The notes beneath the pieces are model-generated. The model had not been told where the DNA came from. It ran no database searches and worked only from the letters and a program-made list of their open reading frames with translations. Below are positions 43,162 to 50,879 of a stretch of 64,000 nt of DNA, piece after piece. Each line of letters opens with the position of its first letter. The first letter of the stretch is position 1. The stretch is from positions 1-64,000 of the forward strand of contig NZ_JAJSOH010000001.1 in NCBI RefSeq assembly GCF_021277265.1. Reading direction: 5' to 3'. Made by a program: the position numbers and the translations under genes. Origin of the DNA: Kineosporia rhizophila (lineage in GTDB: Bacteria > Actinomycetota > Actinomycetes > Actinomycetales > Kineosporiaceae).

Positions 43162-43605
43162 ATGCAAGCCGTCCCTGCCACCGCGGCCGACCGTCCGGCC
43201 TGGCTGCGGCTCGCGGCCGAGGTCGAGTACCTCTTCGGCCCGTTGGTCGGGGATCCGGGATTCGAGGCTGCGCTGTCCCGCAACATCGATCGGGGTTCAG
43301 CGTTGTGCGTGCGAACGTCGGAGGGGCTGGCCGGCGGGCTGCTGCTGTCCGCCCACCATCCGCTGTACCGGATCGGCTGGCTGGCCGTGAGTCAGCAGCA
43401 CCGCAAGCAGGGTGTGGGCGCGTTGCTGGTCAGGACCGCAATAGGCACCCTGACCCGGGCGCCGGGGGCGGTCGAGGTGACGACCTTCGGGCCGGAACAT
43501 CAAGGTAAGGACGCTAGCGGCTTCTATGAGCGTCTGGGTTTCCAGGCGACGGGCTGGGTTTCGGACGACGGTATGCGCGAGTCGTACGGATTGCGGCTGA
43601 CGTGA
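43162..43605 (+). CDS. GNAT-family N-acetyltransferase
   Basis: 147 residues. IGWLAVSQQHRKQGVGALLV is the acetyl-CoA loop (Q/R-x-x-G-x-G/A-like), and GFYERLGFQATG is the C-terminal strand-helix motif. The substrate is unknown. The ATG at 43162 is preceded by AAGGA at 8 nt; longer starts have no support. Confidence 0.9.
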   Translation: MQAVPATAADRPAWLRLAAEVEYLFGPLVGDPGFEAALSRNIDRGSALCVRTSEGLAGGLLLSAHHPLYRIGWLAVSQQHRKQGVGALLVRTAIGTLTRAPGAVEVTTFGPEHQGKDASGFYERLGFQATGWVSDDGMRESYGLRLT

Positions 43606-43652
43606 AGCAGCCGGCACTGCGGTGACCTATCGAAGTGCTCCCTGCGGGAGAA

Positions 43653-43689
43653 ACGTCCGGGGCACCTAGAGATCAGGCGCCCCGGACGT
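43653..43689. terminator. Bidirectional terminator hairpin
   Basis: ACGTCCGGGGC (43653-43663) pairs perfectly with GCCCCGGACGT (43679-43689) across a 15-nt loop, between the GNAT gene and the convergent permease gene. Confidence 0.85.
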
Positions 43690-43710
43690 CCTCTGTTGGT
43701 TGATCTGTCG

Positions 43711-45129
43711 TTATGGCGTGCGAAGGTTTTCCGGCCCGGAACTGCTCCGGATCGCCGGGCCGACCGCCATGGTGGCGATCAGCGCACCCAGCACTGCGGC
43801 CAGGGCCGCAGAGCCCAAAGCGACGGGAAGCGTGGCGACGATCCAGACAATGTTCTGCCCCTCGTTCCTCAGCAGCAGTACGTATGCCGCCCAGCCCAAC
43901 ACCGCACCGATCATCGTGGGCGGGACTGCGGCGAGCATCAGCTGACGGCGGACAATTTTCGAGACCATGTTCGGTGAGGCCGCCAGGGCAACGAAGACCG
44001 CTGTTGCTCGGGCATTTTCCAGTACCTGTTCAGTCGCTCCCACAACGAGGGACGAGGTGGCTACCACGGCTGCCAGAAGAGCGGCAATTGCTGCGCCACC
44101 GCTTCCGTACAGGTAGAAGCCGTAGTCCTCGCGGTTCACCTGGGTGATGACATTCGCCACCAGAACCGGCAGGACACCGAACGTGACACCGACCGCCAGC
44201 ATCACGCCCACACCCCGCCCCGGTGTGCGCACGTCGGCCAGCAGGCGCCGCGCGGCCAATGAGGTGAGGAGCCCTTGCCTTCGCGAGGAAATATGCGCAG
44301 TCAGCAGGATGAGCCAAGGTCCGCCGGTGACCGAAAGCGTCATGACAGCGGCAAAGACGATCATCAGCATGTAGTCCTGGTATCCCAGCGGCCCGATGAA
44401 GCACGCCACGATGACAATCAGAGAGACGACCGGCACGAGGGCGTCGAAGCGGGTGAGGGGGCGTGGCCGCCGACGAGTCAGACCCAGCGGCGAGACAGTG
44501 GCCGGGCGTGCTGTCAGCTGGGCGATCAGCCCACCGGCCGAGCCCAGCACGAGTACAAGACCGAGCCAGCCCAATATTAGGGGCATTCCTGGCTGAGGAA
44601 GCAGTTTCGCATTGTTGGGCATCACGGGACCGAGCAGCAGCCAGAGCAGGATGTACCCCGGTCCGGCAGCCAGCGCCCCTACGACGGCGGCCCGTGTCCC
44701 CTCCATCAGGGCCAGCCGCCGTAGGTCGCCTCTGGTGGCCCCGGCCAGACTCAGTGCAGCGAGTCTGCGTTCGCGGGCCGCCGTGCCGGTGCGCAACGCC
44801 TGCAGCGCAAGGAGGATGAACGGGACGACCAGCAGCAGAGCGCCGAACGTGGTGCCGGCTCGTAAGTCGGGCTGGGTCACGTAGTCTGCAAGGCCCGGCT
44901 GATAGGGAGTTTCCGAGGGGGCCTGAGGGACGCAATTGGTGGGGGCACACGACATCGCCGCGTTGGGGTTGCCGTCGATGCTGAGCAGAGCCAGTGCGGC
45001 GAGCAGAAACACTCCGCTGCCGGCAACGCCCGCAGACATCCGGAAGGCACGCCGGCGGTCGGCTGCAGCCTTCGGACGCGACAACTGCCAGAAGACCTGG
45101 TGCGGACGGGGCGCTGTGCCGACACTCAT
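43711..45129 (-). CDS. FtsX-type ABC transporter permease
   Basis: 472 residues with many hydrophobic helices, arranged as expected for a duplicated FtsX/MacB-like permease: an N-terminal helix after RRAFRMSAG, a block around 125-250, and a C-terminal block of four (AAIAALLAAVVATSSLVVGA, MLAAVPPTMIGAVLGWAAYV). The ATG at 45129 overlaps the ATPase stop (ATGA). Together they would form an exporter or a mechanotransmission-type ABC complex, controlled by the PadR gene upstream. Substrate unknown. Confidence 0.9.
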   Translation of the reverse strand: MSVGTAPRPHQVFWQLSRPKAAADRRRAFRMSAGVAGSGVFLLAALALLSIDGNPNAAMSCAPTNCVPQAPSETPYQPGLADYVTQPDLRAGTTFGALLLVVPFILLALQALRTGTAARERRLAALSLAGATRGDLRRLALMEGTRAAVVGALAAGPGYILLWLLLGPVMPNNAKLLPQPGMPLILGWLGLVLVLGSAGGLIAQLTARPATVSPLGLTRRRPRPLTRFDALVPVVSLIVIVACFIGPLGYQDYMLMIVFAAVMTLSVTGGPWLILLTAHISSRRQGLLTSLAARRLLADVRTPGRGVGVMLAVGVTFGVLPVLVANVITQVNREDYGFYLYGSGGAAIAALLAAVVATSSLVVGATEQVLENARATAVFVALAASPNMVSKIVRRQLMLAAVPPTMIGAVLGWAAYVLLLRNEGQNIVWIVATLPVALGSAALAAVLGALIATMAVGPAIRSSSGPENLRTP

Positions 45130-45809
45130 GCGAGCACCGCCTCGGAGACGATTCTGCCGTCGAGAAGGTGGATCTCGCGATCGGCCCGGGCCGCGATCGA
45201 GTTGTCGTGGGTGACCATGACCAGGGCGGCGCCGCCGCTCCGGGCCTCTCCCAGCATCAGGTCGAGCAGCTCCCGGCCCCCGGCCGAGTCCAGGCTTCCG
45301 GTCGGTTCGTCGGCCAGGATCAGCTGCGGGCCGGTGATCAGCGCCCGGGCAACGGCGACGCGCTGCGCCTGCCCGCCGGACATCTCGGGCGGCGCCACGT
45401 CGCCGAGCGCTTCGGCACCGCACCGCTCCAGCCAGCTCGCGGCCATTTTGCGCGCTTCCCGAGGGTCGTGCCCCTCCAGCAGCAACGGTAGCGCCACATT
45501 GTCCAGACCGCTGAGTTCCGGTACCAGCTGGCCGAACTGCAGCACCAGGGAGAGCCGACTGCGGCGCAGCCGGGCCCGGTCGTCATCGGTGGTCTCGGCC
45601 AGCGAGCGGCCCATCAGGTACGCCGTGCCCGCCTGAGGCCGGATCAGCCCCGCCGCAACATGCAGCAGGGTCGATTTGCCGCACCCGCTCGGGCCGGTGA
45701 CGGCCACGAACTCACCCGCCTGCACGCTGAGGCTGATGCCCTGCACAGCCACCGTACGGTGGTAGGCGTGCTGGATGTTCTCCAGCACGAGAACCGGTTG
45801 CTCGGACAT
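45126..45809 (-). CDS. MacB/LolD-type ABC transporter ATPase
   Basis: 227 residues. Walker A GPSGCGKSTLL, Q-loop LVLQFGQLVP, signature MSGGQAQRVAVARAL, Walker B LILADEPTGSLD and H-loop VMVTHDNSIA are intact. The ATG at 45809 has AAGGAG at 7 nt; the ATG at 45815, inside an ATGA overlap with padR, lies too close to that site. It is the middle gene of padR-ATPase-permease. Confidence 0.94.
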   Translation of the reverse strand: MSEQPVLVLENIQHAYHRTVAVQGISLSVQAGEFVAVTGPSGCGKSTLLHVAAGLIRPQAGTAYLMGRSLAETTDDDRARLRRSRLSLVLQFGQLVPELSGLDNVALPLLLEGHDPREARKMAASWLERCGAEALGDVAPPEMSGGQAQRVAVARALITGPQLILADEPTGSLDSAGGRELLDLMLGEARSGGAALVMVTHDNSIAARADREIHLLDGRIVSEAVLA

Positions 45810-45811
45810 GT

Positions 45812-46432
45812 TCATGCTCCTTCGCCGGACTGCGCATCGTTCACGAAATTGCCTGAGCCGTCGGCCGGATCGGTGATGACCGGTCCGAGCAGAGCATCGA
45901 CCGGCGGCGCGGGAAAACGCCGGATGCGTTCGCCCGTGACCTCGAGCCATCGCAGATCGGCATCCAGGTGCTGACGCCGGTGATCGCTGGTGACCGCCCG
46001 GCCGAGGCTTTCGACCTCACCTCCGGTCCCAGGCTCCAGGGCTCGCATGGCCCGCAGGTGCACCGCTCGCTGCCGGGCGACCAGACCGGCCGGATCGGTG
46101 TGGAGACGATAGGCCGCCAGCGTCTTCCGGATCAGCTCGTCGGCCGGTGCACCACCCGGCACGTCCGGGTCGACCGGTTCGCTCAGCCATTCCTGAGCAC
46201 GCGTGCGGCCGACCGACGTGAGCTCGTAGACGGTGCGTTCCGGCCCCTCGGCCGTCTCGGTCTGGGCGACCTGGATGAGATCGTCCCGCTGGAGCCGGGA
46301 CAAAGTTGAGTAGACCTGCCCGAAGGCCATCGGCCGCAGACCTGAGAACCAGTCGTCATAGGCTCGTTTCAGGTCGTAGCCGTGCCGCGGGCCAAGAATA
46401 AGGAGCGCGAGGAGCGCATCACCGGTGGCCAT
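45812..46432 (-). CDS. PadR-family transcriptional regulator
   Basis: 206 residues. The N-terminal winged helix (ALLALLILGPRHGYDLKRAY, GQVYSTLSRLQRDDLIQ, RTVYELTSVGRTRA) is typical of PadR, with a helical C-terminal dimerisation region (VRARQ-type VGLVARQRAVHLRAMRAL). It is the first gene of the ABC operon, and PadR proteins commonly repress adjacent exporters. An AT-rich imperfect palindrome lies just upstream. Confidence 0.93.
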   Translation of the reverse strand: MATGDALLALLILGPRHGYDLKRAYDDWFSGLRPMAFGQVYSTLSRLQRDDLIQVAQTETAEGPERTVYELTSVGRTRAQEWLSEPVDPDVPGGAPADELIRKTLAAYRLHTDPAGLVARQRAVHLRAMRALEPGTGGEVESLGRAVTSDHRRQHLDADLRWLEVTGERIRRFPAPPVDALLGPVITDPADGSGNFVNDAQSGEGA

Positions 46433-46439
46433 GGAACGA

Positions 46440-46460
46440 CTATACACTCGATACATACAC
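46440..46460 (-). promoter_or_regulatory. AT-rich promoter/operator of the PadR-ABC operon
   Basis: CTATACACTCGATACATACA is the only AT-rich stretch in the 130-bp divergent gap and holds an imperfect inverted repeat (TATACAC/GTGTAT-like). It starts 8 bp from the padR ATG and is a plausible autoregulatory site. Confidence 0.4.
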
Positions 46461-46562
46461 CGCGTGAATACTGCCGCGTTCGTCCCGGTGATCCGATTCT
46501 GTCGGTGGCTTCCGCTACAACTTCTTCCACCCGGAGGGGCCGGGCCGCGGAAGGCAGGGGTT

Positions 46563-47054
46563 GTGAAGAAGCTCGTAACCGATCCGGCGCGGGTCAGCGT
46601 GGCGCCTCAGGTGCCACCGGTACATCCGCGCAAGCTGGCCAAGGTGCCGTTCCTCGAACTGTCCGACGGGCGTCTGCAGGGTGTCGTGTCCAGCGGGTCC
46701 GACATCGAGCGGGTCTACGTCTCATCGATCTCGGCCGGTGAGCACGGGCTCGACTGCTCCACCAACAACAACCGGCCGTGCGGCGGTCTGGGCAGCAGTC
46801 CCTGCAAGCACATCCAAGCGCTGCTGGCCGAGGCGGAGAAGCAGTTCGGCACCGAACGCGTGGCCCGCTACCTCAGCATCGAGGTGGCTCAGGGTCAGGA
46901 GCTGGCGGCCGGCCTGCGCCCCGCTCGAGTGAAAGGCCAGGCCGCCGAGGTGTTCAGCAGCTTCCTGCGGCACCTGGCCTACCTGGAGGTGCCGGTCACC
47001 ACCGAGCCGCTGCCCGAGCTGCAGTGGTTCCCGGCCGGGCAGGCGCAGCCGTGA
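46563..47054 (+). CDS. Cys3His zinc-binding (SWIM-like) protein, first gene of the MoxR-VWA cluster
   Basis: 163 residues. The core GRLQGVVSSGSDIERVYVSS, LDCSTNNNRPCGGLGSSPCK and HIQALLAEAEKQFG holds C-x7-C-x7-C-x-H, like a SWIM finger but without the CxC. The C-terminal part reads AAEVFSSFLRHLAYLEVPV. A paralog sits at 54043-54786. The GTG at 46563 follows GGAAGGCAGGGG; an upstream in-frame ATG at 46425 would overlap padR. The stop overlaps the next GTG (GTGA). Confidence 0.8.
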   Translation: MKKLVTDPARVSVAPQVPPVHPRKLAKVPFLELSDGRLQGVVSSGSDIERVYVSSISAGEHGLDCSTNNNRPCGGLGSSPCKHIQALLAEAEKQFGTERVARYLSIEVAQGQELAAGLRPARVKGQAAEVFSSFLRHLAYLEVPVTTEPLPELQWFPAGQAQP

Positions 47055-48394
47055 TCCTCGCCGAAGCCCTGAGCAGCCCGCCGGCCGGCCTGGCCGAGGC
47101 ACTGGCCCTGGTCGACGGGTTCGACGAGGCGCTCGTGCACGGTCTCGGCCGTCCCGACGAGAGCCATCTGCAGTCGCTCGCCGATCTGGCCGCGGTGTTC
47201 GCCGACTCACCGCTGGCCACGCCGGTGGCCGAGGCCGTGGCCAAGATCGAGGCCGGCTCGATCACCGACGAGCACCTGGTGGCCCTGGCCGGGGCGCGGG
47301 CGGCGCTCCTGGGTGCGGCCCACGATGCTCTGCTGGCCGGGCTCGACCAGGCGCTGAGCCGCCCTCGGGCAGACCTGCCCGAAACCGCGCCCAGCTCCGC
47401 GGTGCCGGCCGGGATCCGTTCCTGGCTGCGCGAACTGGCCATCACCGGCTGGCGCGGCGTGGACCACGAGGTCGCGGCCGCCGGCGCCCGTCTGGTGCCC
47501 GGCCTGCTCGAAGATCCGCGCCACCGTCGCCCGGCCGTGCTGATCGACGGGCTGGCCGCCGAGCTGAGGGCCGCGGCGCCGGTGGCCACGCAGCCGCAGG
47601 TCCCGGCCCGGCGCTGGGCCGATCTGTGGGGCCGGGCGCTACTGATGTCCCAGTCGCAGGCATCGGCCCGGGAGGTCACCGGCCGTTTCCTGATCCTGGG
47701 AGCCGACCTACGGGAACACCCCACCGCGTTCCAGGTCCAGGTGCACGGGCTGCTCGAAGAGGGAGAAGAGGTCCGGCTGGTGCGCACCTCGGTCACTGCG
47801 GCCAAGGTCGACACCATCACCGGCGCTTCGGCCTGGCGCCTGCTCGAGGGCTTCCCGGTGCTGCTCGACGCCCTGGCCAAGCATCGCTCGGTCGAACTCG
47901 CGGGCGTCCCGCTGACCGCCTTCGGAGACCTGATCTGGGACGAGTCGCGCGCCTCGGCCGGTGAGGTCACCGATCCGTTCGCAACGGCCCGGGTCCGGTT
48001 GGCCGGGGCCCTGGCCGCGCCGGTCGCCCCGCTCGAACGCCACCCGGCAGCCATTCTGGAACCGGTTCTGCTGGAGGGCTACACCGTCTCCGACGGTGAG
48101 ATCGATCTGGGCGGTCTTTCCCTGCCGATCGATCCACTCCTTGCGGCCGGTCCCCTCACCGCGGCCATGGTCGGGGCATCCACCACCTGCATAGCTCTGC
48201 TCCGGCACGATGCCGGGCGGTGGTCGGTGCGGCCTCTCGCGGTGCAGGCAACGGTGCGCAAGAAGGCGGTCGAGGCGCACACCGGCGACTGGGCGCTCGG
48301 CCCCACCGAGCCGAAGGCGGCCAAGGCCGAGGCGGTGGCCGGAGCAGCGGTCGAGGTCCTGCGGGAGCGGGCGGGAAGGTTGCTGCGCAAATGA
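47051..48394 (+). CDS. 447-aa cluster protein of unknown function
   Basis: No family is recognised with confidence; its position corresponds to the DUF5691-like member often seen between SWIM and MoxR genes, but I cannot show that from sequence. It is Ala/Leu-rich and largely helical for about 190 residues (WLRELAITGWRGVDHEVAAA), then mixed with beta strands (GRFLILGADLREHPTAFQVQ, TSVTAAKVDTITGASAWRLL). There is no membrane segment. Four-base overlaps join it to both neighbours. Confidence 0.8.
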   Translation: MILAEALSSPPAGLAEALALVDGFDEALVHGLGRPDESHLQSLADLAAVFADSPLATPVAEAVAKIEAGSITDEHLVALAGARAALLGAAHDALLAGLDQALSRPRADLPETAPSSAVPAGIRSWLRELAITGWRGVDHEVAAAGARLVPGLLEDPRHRRPAVLIDGLAAELRAAAPVATQPQVPARRWADLWGRALLMSQSQASAREVTGRFLILGADLREHPTAFQVQVHGLLEEGEEVRLVRTSVTAAKVDTITGASAWRLLEGFPVLLDALAKHRSVELAGVPLTAFGDLIWDESRASAGEVTDPFATARVRLAGALAAPVAPLERHPAAILEPVLLEGYTVSDGEIDLGGLSLPIDPLLAAGPLTAAMVGASTTCIALLRHDAGRWSVRPLAVQATVRKKAVEAHTGDWALGPTEPKAAKAEAVAGAAVEVLRERAGRLLRK

Positions 48395-49734
48395 GCGAAC
48401 AAGCGTCCGTTCCGGCGAACGCCCTCTCCGACAGCGCGGCCGAGAACCGTCGTCAGGTGCTCTACTGGCGGCTCCTGGCCCGGCTCTTCGATCCGGACGA
48501 GCAGCCTGCGCTCGAGAGCGCGAGCGTGGCCGTGGTCGAAGACCTCGACCTTCCCTCTGTGCTGCTCGACCCGGGCACCTCGGTGGACAACCTGGTCCAG
48601 CGCTTTCCCCACCTGCAGGCCGAGTTCGACGGCCTGATGGCTGAGGGCACCGTGGCCGAGGGCGAGAAGGCCGACGAGGTCCGGCGGGCCGCCCTGGTCT
48701 CGAAGCTCCTGCTCAACGTGTTCGCCACCGGTCAGGGCAACGTCACCGCCGGTCAGCTCGCCCGCTGGCAGGCCGACGCCGGCTGGTTCGAACGGGCCTG
48801 CGGTTTCGGCCCGGGCGAGATGCGGAGCCAGGGGCAGGGCAGCGGTCTGGGGCCGATGCTGGCCGGTATCGAGGGCGATCTGGTCAACCGCATGCAGCTG
48901 CGCGAGGTGCTGGCCGACAACCACCTGGCCGGCCGGCTCACCCCCAGCATGTCGCTGATCGAGCAGCTGCTGAGAGACAAGAGCAATCTCGACGGGGTGG
49001 CCCTGGCCAACGCCAAGGCGCTGATCCGCCGGTTCGTCGAAGAGGTCACCGAGGTGCTGAAGACCCAGGTGGCGCAGGCGAGCGCCGGCACGGTCGACCG
49101 CACGGTGCCGCCCAAGCGGGTCTACCGCAACCTCGATCTCGACCGCACGATCTGGAAGAACCTGCCGAACTGGAGCCCGGAAGACGAAAAGCTCTACGTC
49201 GATCGGCTGTTCTACCGGCAGACCGCCAAGCGCGTCACCCCGGCCCGGCTGATCGTGGTGGTCGACCAGTCCGGTTCCATGGTCGACTCGATGGTCAACT
49301 GCACCATCCTGGCCTCGATCTTCGCCGGGTTGCCCAAGGTGGACGTGCACCTGATCGCCTACGACACCCGGGCGATCGACCTCACCCCCTGGGTGCACGA
49401 CCCGTTCGAGGTGCTGCTGCGCACCAGTCTCGGGGGCGGCAACGACGGGCCGGTGGCCATGGCCATGGCCCGCCCGAAGATCGCCGACCCGCGCAACACG
49501 GTGATGGTCTGGATCTCGGACTTCTACGAGTTCGACCGTTCGCAGCCGCTGTTCGAGGGGATCGAGGCGGTGCACCGGTCCGGGGTGCGCTTCATCCCGG
49601 TCGGCTCGGTCAACAGCTCAGGTTCACAGAGCGTCAACCCCTGGTTCCGTCAGCGCCTGAAGGACCTGGGCACACCGGTGATCTCCGGTCGCATCGGCAA
49701 GCTCGTCACCGAGCTCAAGAACTTCATCGCCTGA
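48391..49734 (+). CDS. VWA-domain protein partner of MoxR
   Basis: 447 residues. The N-terminal 270 residues are helical, ending in a basic segment (VPPKRVYRNLDLDRTIWKNL). The C-terminal VWA domain has an intact MIDAS: LIVVVDQSGSMVDSMV (DxSxS, about 290), the Thr region TSLGGGNDGP, and VWISDFYEF. In MoxR systems such proteins act as substrate-binding adaptors whose metal site is engaged by the AAA ATPase. ATGA overlap with the preceding gene; the MoxR gene follows 23 bp later. Confidence 0.93.
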   Translation: MSEQASVPANALSDSAAENRRQVLYWRLLARLFDPDEQPALESASVAVVEDLDLPSVLLDPGTSVDNLVQRFPHLQAEFDGLMAEGTVAEGEKADEVRRAALVSKLLLNVFATGQGNVTAGQLARWQADAGWFERACGFGPGEMRSQGQGSGLGPMLAGIEGDLVNRMQLREVLADNHLAGRLTPSMSLIEQLLRDKSNLDGVALANAKALIRRFVEEVTEVLKTQVAQASAGTVDRTVPPKRVYRNLDLDRTIWKNLPNWSPEDEKLYVDRLFYRQTAKRVTPARLIVVVDQSGSMVDSMVNCTILASIFAGLPKVDVHLIAYDTRAIDLTPWVHDPFEVLLRTSLGGGNDGPVAMAMARPKIADPRNTVMVWISDFYEFDRSQPLFEGIEAVHRSGVRFIPVGSVNSSGSQSVNPWFRQRLKDLGTPVISGRIGKLVTELKNFIA

Positions 49735-49757
49735 AACCGCTGAGGAGAAAATCTTTC

Positions 49758-50879
49758 ATGAGTGACCTGCTGCGCGCCCCGGCCGAGGCCAAGTACGCCG
49801 AGGAGCTGGACTGGCTGGAGTCCGTCGACACCGGCACCAGGCCGTTCTCCTGGCGGCTCAGCCCGAAGATGGTGCGCACCTTCGTCCTCGGTTCCGAGCG
49901 GGCCGACGGGCTGGAGCGCGAGATCTCCCAGAAGTGGTTCGGCGACCGCAGCATCGTCGAGCGGGCCATCGTCACCCTGGCCTCCGACCGCGGTCTGCTG
50001 CTGATCGGCGACCCGGGCACCGGCAAGAGCTGGCTGGCCGAACTGCTGGCGGCGGCGATCAGCCGCAACTCCACCCTGGTGGTGCAGGGCACCGCGGGCA
50101 CCACCGAGGACCACATCAAGTACTCGTGGAACGTCTCGATGGTGATCGCCAAGGGGCAGTCGCGCGAGTCGATGATCCCCTCGCCGATCATGACCGCGAT
50201 GGAGGGCGGGGTGATCGGCCGCTTCGAGGAGCTCACCCGTTCCACCAGCGACGTGCAGGACGCCCTGATCTCCATCCTGTCCGAGAAGTACGTCTCGATC
50301 CCGGAACTGGACGACGACAACATCGTCTTCGCCAAGCCCGGGTTCTCGGTGATCGCCACCGCCAACAGCCGCGACCGGGGGGTTAACGACCTCTCCTCGG
50401 CGCTGAAGCGGCGGTTCAACTTCGTCCGGATCCCGGTGGTGACCAACAAAAAGAGCGAGACCGAGATCGTCCGGTTCCGCACCGAAGAACTGCTGCGCCG
50501 CCACGCGATCGACCTCGAGGTGCCGCCCACCCTGTTCGACGTCCTGCTGCAGAGCTTCGCCGACCTGCGGGCGGCCGCGGCGGCGGCCAAGAGCGACGAC
50601 GAGAAGCTGGAGTCCGCGCTCTCCACCGCCGAGCAGATCGGTGTGCTGGAAGACGCGGTGCTGCACAGCACGTTCTTCGGCGAGAAGCAGCTCACCGCGC
50701 AGACCCTGGCCGGGTCGCTGGTGGGCTCGCTGGCCCGCCGCAGCCCCGAGGACCTGGCCATCCTGAACACCTATCTGCACGGTGTGGTCGAGCCGCGCAG
50801 CAAGGCCGAGGGTGACGAGGGCGGACAGTGGCAGGGCTTCCTCGAGGGTGGTCGCCAGGCGATCAGCGCACTGTCATGA
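49758..50879 (+). CDS. MoxR-family AAA ATPase
   Basis: 373 residues. Walker A LIGDPGTGKSWLAE at about 83-95, Walker B region GGVIGRFEELTR, sensor 1 FSVIATANSRDRGVND, and arginine-finger region LKRRFNFVRIPVV are visible. Members remodel or insert cofactors into partner proteins together with a VWA subunit. The ATG follows CTGAGGAGAAAATCTTTC. The stop overlaps the next gene (ATGA). This is the energy-supplying core of the five-gene cluster. Confidence 0.95.
   Translation: MSDLLRAPAEAKYAEELDWLESVDTGTRPFSWRLSPKMVRTFVLGSERADGLEREISQKWFGDRSIVERAIVTLASDRGLLLIGDPGTGKSWLAELLAAAISRNSTLVVQGTAGTTEDHIKYSWNVSMVIAKGQSRESMIPSPIMTAMEGGVIGRFEELTRSTSDVQDALISILSEKYVSIPELDDDNIVFAKPGFSVIATANSRDRGVNDLSSALKRRFNFVRIPVVTNKKSETEIVRFRTEELLRRHAIDLEVPPTLFDVLLQSFADLRAAAAAAKSDDEKLESALSTAEQIGVLEDAVLHSTFFGEKQLTAQTLAGSLVGSLARRSPEDLAILNTYLHGVVEPRSKAEGDEGGQWQGFLEGGRQAISALS

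Noticed and set aside
46425-46562. Longer N-terminus for the Cys3His protein from an ATG at 46425
   Set aside because: It would overlap the padR start and promoter, and the added residues show no similarity to the paralog at 54043.
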